Part shown: positions 58,036 through 64,000 of the stretch, one piece after another
How positions within the stretch are numbered: the stretch's first letter is position 1
How the letters are laid out: each line of letters starts with the position of its first letter
From: Taenia hydatigena
Lineage: Eukaryota > Platyhelminthes > Cestoda > Cyclophyllidea > Taeniidae
DNA: 64,000 bases
Assembly: GCA_036345935.2 (NCBI GenBank)
Contig: JADWOT020000746.1
Span: forward strand, 35,398 to 99,397
Direction of reading: 5' to 3'
Position numbers and translations under genes: made by a program
The notes under the pieces: generated by a model
Databases searched by the model: none
What the model was told of the DNA's origin: nothing
What the model saw: the letters and a program-made list of their open reading frames with translations, nothing else

Positions 58036-60600
58036 AGATTTATTACAAAAAATAAATATTGGCTAAATCCAATTTAAGATTATTTTGTGCTTGAAAGCTA
58101 ATGTGCTTACGAATGTAATATCGGGGCACTTCAAAGGTTAGACCATACCAGGCTGGTTTCCAGTCTATTTTGCACTGACCGCAAGATTTTAGGCTTTCGA
58201 AAACGACTTTTAGTGTAAAACGATTAATCGCTGCTAGGAAAATCATTGAATAATATCGGTACTCTGCGAAGTGCAAGTGTTCACTTCATATCGCTTGAAG
58301 AGTCCTTCTCCTAAAAATAGATAATAATTTAAGTGCGTTCAGTCAAATAGCACGCAAAAGTCTTATCAAGCCCTAATGCTAAAAGGTCTGCGATCATTTG
58401 GGTGTGCACCTGTTACCCAAGACAGTTTAGCTCATTCCCAATATGCCTCGATTAATGGCCTTGCGCTAAGCTGATAGGGTCTGACGACCGCACTCAATTG
58501 CTTACAGGTGCGGATGCGCCTTTTCTCAACCATGTGGTGTCTCAGTCGCGCTTGCTATTGTTCAGTTCTTGCCTGATAGCCCTAGAGCATAGAGTATCGC
58601 ATTAACAGAAGAATACTGATTGGGCTTATTCGATCCACAAACCATTCCACTGACAGCTGGGCTTTGCACATGCCCACTTGCGAGTTGTGGTGGCACGAGT
58701 TCCAGCCAGTCAAGTGCCTCCTTCATGCCATTATTTTAAGTAAGAATTGCACTCATTTCATGGCTTCAGGTAATTCTTTGTTATCAATAACGGTGGCGGT
58801 GAAATGGCCACCCTGATATTTTTGTCTCAAGGCATATGTGCAAATCTGCAGCAAACTTTTCACATCATTTTCGATGCAATAACACTAGTCACCCTCCCAT
58901 GTTTCTTCTTTTTAAATAATACATGTAATTTAAAGGCTCACAAGAAACAGAATTCTGGCTTAGTGCAGGAATATATTTCTAAAAACAATGCCATCCTATG
59001 AGGGATTAAATATTTCTCGGTAAAGAATACGGTTTCTCATTGTGCAGTGAAGAATGGATGGCGGTCTGTGGCTGTTGAGCTATCTGCATTGACTGAATGC
59101 TGACTTACCTGCAACCATAAGTGCCACCTTAAAGCCGTTGTGCGCATAGCAAATCGCTTTGCGATTCGTCGATGTGTCCAGGCCAAACTGCTGTAAATTT
59201 ACGCTATTTTAAGATGCGACATATGGCGCAATCACACGTACGTTAAATATCGTTAGTGTTTTTACAAGAAGCCCCATCGTTCCCCACCTTCTTTCATTTC
59301 TTTAGTATGCTATCTAATTTATGCAATTGTTTTAGAGTTTTTGGATGTGTGCACCTAGCATTTATGCCCGATTTGCACCAGACGAAATAGCTGGTGTCCC
59401 AGCCATGGTTCGTGCCTAGTGCACCTATCAAACTCTTTATTAAACGTCTTATTCATCTTCAACAACTTTTTGTTTGAAACAAGATTGACATAAAAGGGTC
59501 GAACTCACTGATCAGGACCCCAGTAGGGCCTGGGGATTGCTCCTACAAAGTGATAAGAAGTGATTTCCTAATCATTTCTGAAGTTAGGGCACTGGATGGT
59601 CATCATTTACCAGACTAACGAGGATGCGATTAGGTTTTCAATGTGGGTGAGTAGCTCCAGTTCTATCTGCTAATACGGGCTGCTCAATCGGCCATCGTGG
59701 GTGTGTCAGCCTAGCTTTTGGCTAGTGAAGAGTGGTCTTGAATGCGTCCTGGGCTTAGGTCTGAGTTGGAATGTGTTTCCAATTGCATCACAGCCACAGG
59801 GTAGGGCTAGTAATGAGCGCACATCGATGAATACTCGGCACCTAACCTTGACAGACTTATTATCTCCAAAGTGCGGCCAACAAAATAAAAAACAATGGAG
59901 AGCAAGGGATAAAGCGCGAGACAATTTCTACTATGTCCAGCACAAGAGCATGCCTACTTAAATATTAATAAAAATGAATGACGATGTGAAGAATTATGCT
60001 CTTCAATGCAGAAAAATAGGCCGCAATGGGTCCTCTGATTGCCTAGTCAAGACAGAGGAGTATCAACTCGAGAGTTGCTTAAATTAATGAATCCTGCGAT
60101 AAAAACACTGTGTTTAGCAAACTTGCATATGGGCTGTCTTATTTAGTTAGAGTAAAAGAGGTAACTGTGTTCATAGATTTGAAAGAAAGTCGACGACAGT
60201 GCCAGAGCCATGGAAGAGAATAGAGCTGAAATGACCCAAGTGGTGGAGGTAGACCCGCCACTAGTGGTGGATATCACAGGATCCGAAACAAGTCTCCTAA
60301 TCGTGATTGCGAAAGTAGTTTTGGTCTGTTCAGTAGCAACAGGCGCTTCTTCTCTCTCTATGCGAAGCGCCGAATTTCATCTATGTTGCTATTCAGCATA
60401 CATGCATGCCAGCTAATTCAAAAGTGTGCATGATGGGTAATTGGAGCTGCCCCACAAAGTACGCCAAATTTACTATCTGTAGTCGACTTCATGGCTAGAG
60501 ATAGTAATAATCGACTCGAGGATTTAATTCCAAAGCCTTAGATAGATACCATTGAGGGCTATGTTCAAACAACATTCAACAGTGATGTAACTGCGCTTAC
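58036..60600. other. Unassigned stretch, probably intergenic or intronic
   Basis: No recognised gene. The frame 60,210-60,416 (plus, starting MEENRAEMTQVVEVDPP, with a hydrophobic SLLIVIAKVVLVC) and the overlapping frames at 59,701-59,961 are unassigned. If the fibronectin exon at 60.7 kb is real, this stretch may lie in the downstream intron of that gene. Confidence 0.3.
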
Positions 60601-60666
60601 TTTTTCGCTATATCAATTAATATTTTTGGGTCTACGTGGGCCATCAGTTTAAATGAGTGTACTAAC

Positions 60667-60878
60667 AATAGCAGAATTATTTTGTCTTGATTTAAAGTCC
60701 GTGAACATAAGGTCTCGATTTTCGGTGATGAAGGAATTGTCGTGATACCTTTTGTCGGGATACCGACTGACAAAATAATCAAGAACGGAGCGTTGAGAAT
60801 TAGACGGTGGATCCCACGATATTCGCATAACGCCAATATTGACGGCTACGAGTTGCACATTCTTAGGTAGACTGAGGT
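60667..60878 (-). CDS. Fibronectin type III domain exon (partial gene)
   Basis: On the minus strand a good acceptor (TTTTCTTTTGTGTAG, AG at 60,880-60,879) opens a frame reading LSLPKNVQLVAVNIGVMRIS, then WDPPSNSQRSVLDYFVSR and FITENRDLMFTDFKS. The Pro at strand A, the W-D-P-P of strand B and the alternating hydrophobic pattern are those of an FN3 module, about 70 of the usual 90 residues. FN3 modules occur in cell-adhesion proteins, axon-guidance receptors and receptor phosphatases. Which one this is cannot be told from a single exon. GTTAGT at 60,666 is one possible donor and would end the exon in phase 0. A better-looking GTAAGC at 60,600 would need the frame to pass a stop. Neighbouring exons were not found, so it may be an exon with long introns or a stray fragment. 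Confidence 0.6.
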
Positions 60879-60900
60879 CTACACAAAAGAAAAGCCTTGA

Positions 60901-62439
60901 ATTTGTCATTACTACTAGGAGAGTGATGAGGTGCTTCTAGCCTTGGCGTGCTTCCACGTGACACCAGGCAAATAGGGATAGAAATAAGGTGATCAAGCAT
61001 TAGGCTGGCCGAGTGAGTGATAAAGTGTAATGTCAAAAATAAAGGTCCGCACGAATCGCCTTATGCACCAATGGGTCAGCTTACAGGCTATAATTTACAA
61101 AAAATAGGAGCCCATGTTACCAGCAGATCCGTCTTCTTAATCTGATGTTCCGCATCTCACAAATTGTATAAATTAAAATAACCAAATTTCATTTGGGTTC
61201 CAAAGCTACCACTTCCTCATTTAAAGCACCTAGAATTGCGCATCTAAAGCAACAAGCAATGTAAAGCATTAAAGCAAGCAGCCGTTAGCAGTGAGAGTAT
61301 ACAGGAGGTACTTACACAAATGACGGCATTTCAACTTGAAGCTTATTATCACCCACTTTATAGCTTCATCGTAGTTCTTTTGGTCTGAGGAGAGGAAAAG
61401 GCACCCGCCCTCGTGGTTAGGCAGAGGATGCATAGATTATAGCACCTGCACAATAAGTACGCTTCCGATAGTTGGCGCTTTTCTGAACACCCTTCAAGAC
61501 AAAACTATGCCAAGTGTTCCACCGCAAATTACCAAACGCAACGAATTGTCCAGCCTGTTTTACCCAAAACAATCTTTGCAGCTCTATGTGGCATGAAGGT
61601 AACGGCAGTGGGATCCATCCACACATGAACTATATAAATCACAGCACCCAACTTCAAACTACGGTAAGTTAAGTCCCGCTTTCAACAGAGTAAATATAAA
61701 TTAAGCAATAGTTAAGAGATAAACAGGAAAGGCGAGGAAAACGTTAGGATTGGTTAAAATGTCAAAAAAGTGAATTTCTACTTAACAGTACGCTGTAGCA
61801 CTTCTCTGCTATTTAATTGATGACGTATTTTACTTATCTTTTCAAAATTGAATAGCTTAGCAAATACCATCATGTGTCGAATACTGTTAACCATATGCCA
61901 ATTAGTGCAAAGCATAGAAAGATAACTGCTTACTGATTGCCCCCTCAAACTCGCCTTGTGAGACGAAAGTCGCTGACAGAACGAGGCATAGTTGAATCAA
62001 CATTTCTCTTCCAGGGATAAGGCGTATTCACAGTCCATACACGTGTACTCCAAAGAACGTTGTAGGCCCGTGGAATGGTCTATCCTTCATCACACGCATT
62101 GTGAAGTCGCATGTTATTGGGTCGCTTAAGTGGATGCGCTAAAGAGTCTGTTGGGGTCGCCTGCTTTAGCGATGCAGCATTTACATTGAACTATGTGACG
62201 ACCTCGATATAAAGAGTAGGAAGTATTGACAAACAAGAATGTCCGCGTAAGCACTAGGACCGTGGAAGCAAATAAGTATTTAGTGCCCGAGCTAATGAGT
62301 TCTCATTGCGAGCTTAAAAGTAGTGATTAGAGTAAGAAGGAATTCGCCATAGTTTTATCGACACAAACATCCAGTCGAATGCTGACAGTAGATCAGGATA
62401 GCCTTTTCTACAATCTTCTTATTTTTCAGTTCCCTTTCT
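60901..62439. other. Unassigned stretch
   Basis: No confident gene. The minus frame 61,417-61,626 (MCGWIPLPLPSCHIELQ, then LRWNTWHSFVLKGVQKS) is compact and protein-like, with no family recognised. If the FN3 exon belongs to a gene, this is where its upstream intron would lie. Confidence 0.3.
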
Positions 62440-62880
62440 CTTTCTCACCAAGACCCATTGCCAGTGAGGCGAGTCTAATTAAGGCGTGTCTGGAGGAGGA
62501 AGCAGAAAGAGGCAACTATAGTGTATTTCATGTCAGTATCTTCCATCCGGGTCGCATACGCAGGTTGAGGGTAGCAGTGAAGGAGATTTATAACGGCTTT
62601 AATGTCAAAGCCATTTTTGAGGATAAAAGATTGTGCAGGTTCCTGCACCAACGCAATGTACGTTTCTTTCGACCCCTGCTTTGGTACGCTTAAATTTGCA
62701 TGCAAAGTACCGACGAGAGAGGCCTCTACTAGTAGGCTATAAGTAGTTGAAGCTAAGCAAGCGAAGATGTGGATTAGGCGAAGGAAAGGCGGAGAGAAAG
62801 AGGATGGCACGATGAATAGAGGTAAGATGAAATGATAAAGAGAGAAAAGGAAGGGCCTCTACCTATATTAGGAAAAGCCG
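62440..62880 (+). repeat. A/S fragment matching 16.73-17.13 kb
   Basis: Starts with CTTTCTCACCAAGACCCATT, continues GCGAGTCTAATTAAGGCGTG, then CGCAGGTTGAGG, ACTAGTAGGCTATAAG and a purine-rich tail, all in the same order as at 16.73-17.13 kb. The frame through it (SLIKACLEE, then HPGRIRRLRVAVKEIYN) is also partly open at 16,750-16,968 and 23,550-23,786. Either the segment once coded or the frame is kept by shared descent. Confidence 0.7.
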
Positions 62881-64000
62881 GGTCTCCTCTCGACATCAGC
62901 CACATTGAAATGTTTGCAAGCGGTACCATATTGAGACAAAATTTAATAATCTGATTCCTTCAGCAGAGTCTGTTATACAACAGTAATCCATTTGGCATCC
63001 ACCCAGACGCATACCGCCCCATCCACATGAAAAATTTGACTGCAAGAATGAAGGACGGATTGCAAGAACAGAAAATGCCAACGATTTTTGCACCGTCTGT
63101 GAAGAACAAATGCAGCAATGTCTAATGCAGCTCATGTATAGAAGTTGTGATACGCATTGGTGACGAGGTTCAGTACCGCGTTATTCGCAACGTAAGGTTA
63201 GCGTTTTTTTAAGGAATGGAAGGGTTGTGTAATCGTGCTAACCCACGCAGGTTTCATTGTTTTCGTGCACACTTTCGCCGATATTAGTCACATTACATTG
63301 TTAAGCGCACCCACTTTACGATATGCAATTCAAGCCACTCACTTGCAAGATAATTCCTGTCCTCTGCACGATTCTGTGGTCACCGATATGCCACGCACAG
63401 AAGGTGTGGGCCATCCCACCAAAGTAGTCTCTCACATCAAATGCGATCGGCTATGCAAATCGCCGTTCTTGTGACGAAACAAACGTACATTGTCACTGCC
63501 TAAGAGGCTGACAATGCTTGTCAAATTTTTTACACTTAATCATGATTCAGTTTAACCAAACAATTAGGTTTTAGAATCCAAAATCCTGGCGTTGTTGATA
63601 GTGCGTATGGATCCCTAGAGGATGTAGAAAAGACAGCATGGCCTCTGACACCTTACTGTGCCAATGAATGAACCCACGAGGGCTGCTGGTCATTTGGGAG
63701 GTTAGCTATTCAGGTGAGTGGCTCGACTAATCAGTCATTTAACAGTTTGTCCGATGGCTAATTTGAGCCTGACTAGCTAGCTATCAAATGCGACAGTGAC
63801 TGCAGATGAGTCAGGTAATGCCAACATGCGTCACATCCTACTGGTAGTCAAACGTGGAGAATATGATAGCGCAATGAAGTGGTTGACTATTGTGCCTTCG
63901 ACTCTCGTCTTAACCATCAGTGCTCATGCTCCCTTGATGATGTGACACCATGATGACAAGATGGTGTATGGACTCCAAAATTATTTGCAAGTAGCGCATG
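62881..64000. other. Unassigned right end of the window
   Basis: No gene or repeat match recognised. Frames at 62,896-63,135 (minus) and 63,235-63,474 (plus) are about 79 codons each without known motifs. Confidence 0.35.

Noticed and set aside
1..64000. CRISPR array, phage, bacterial operon or defence system
   Set aside because: No regularly spaced short repeats, no ribosome-binding-site-led gene clusters and no bacterial-type genes; the window is clearly eukaryotic in style.

Overview
This window reads as gene-poor, repeat-rich nuclear DNA from an animal. There is no operon structure. Apart from one HSP70-like stretch, no open frame is longer than about 180 codons. Recognisable protein fragments sit behind pyrimidine-tract/AG acceptor-like sites, as spliced exons do. 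A flatworm, possibly a tapeworm (divergent intronless HSP70 copies, abundant dispersed repeats), fits, but this is inference from gene style and not proof.

Layout. 1-4.4 kb: a minus-strand copy of a long repeat family, here called A. 4.4-11.3 kb: nothing recognised. 11.3-12.25 kb: repeat F, which carries a conserved C-terminal peptide and has an inverted partner at 49.6-50.4 kb. 12.3-14.5 kb: module M, then part of A in reverse, then an inverted M, followed directly by a possible terminal exon with a membrane anchor (14.49-14.83 kb). 15.9-35.35 kb: a plus-strand array of family A, in which a 6,818-bp unit is present twice almost without change (16,909-30,545) plus 490 bp of a third copy. 33.84-37.85 kb: an inverted repeat with two 1,518-bp arms differing at one noticed base, around a 979-bp spacer that holds another M. 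Its right arm ends exactly where an HSP70 pseudogene without its N-terminus begins (37.85-39.38 kb).

39.4-64 kb: mostly unassigned DNA with smaller repeat families. These are B (50.8, 54.1 and 57.7 kb plus a fragment at 47 kb), C (41.7 and 55.0 kb) and a short S segment (16.7, 45.5, 53.4, 56.0 and 62.4 kb). Within it are two decayed copies of the same protein-kinase gene fragment (45.7-46.8 kb plus, 52.85-53.23 kb minus), and one probable fibronectin type III exon on the minus strand (60.67-60.88 kb).

No complete functional gene was identified. The main content is a record of recent duplication, inversion and capture of gene pieces by repeats. The near-identical tandem and inverted copies are either very young rearrangements or assembly artefacts; sequence alone cannot decide. 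No tRNA, rRNA, CRISPR array or intact transposase or reverse transcriptase was recognised.
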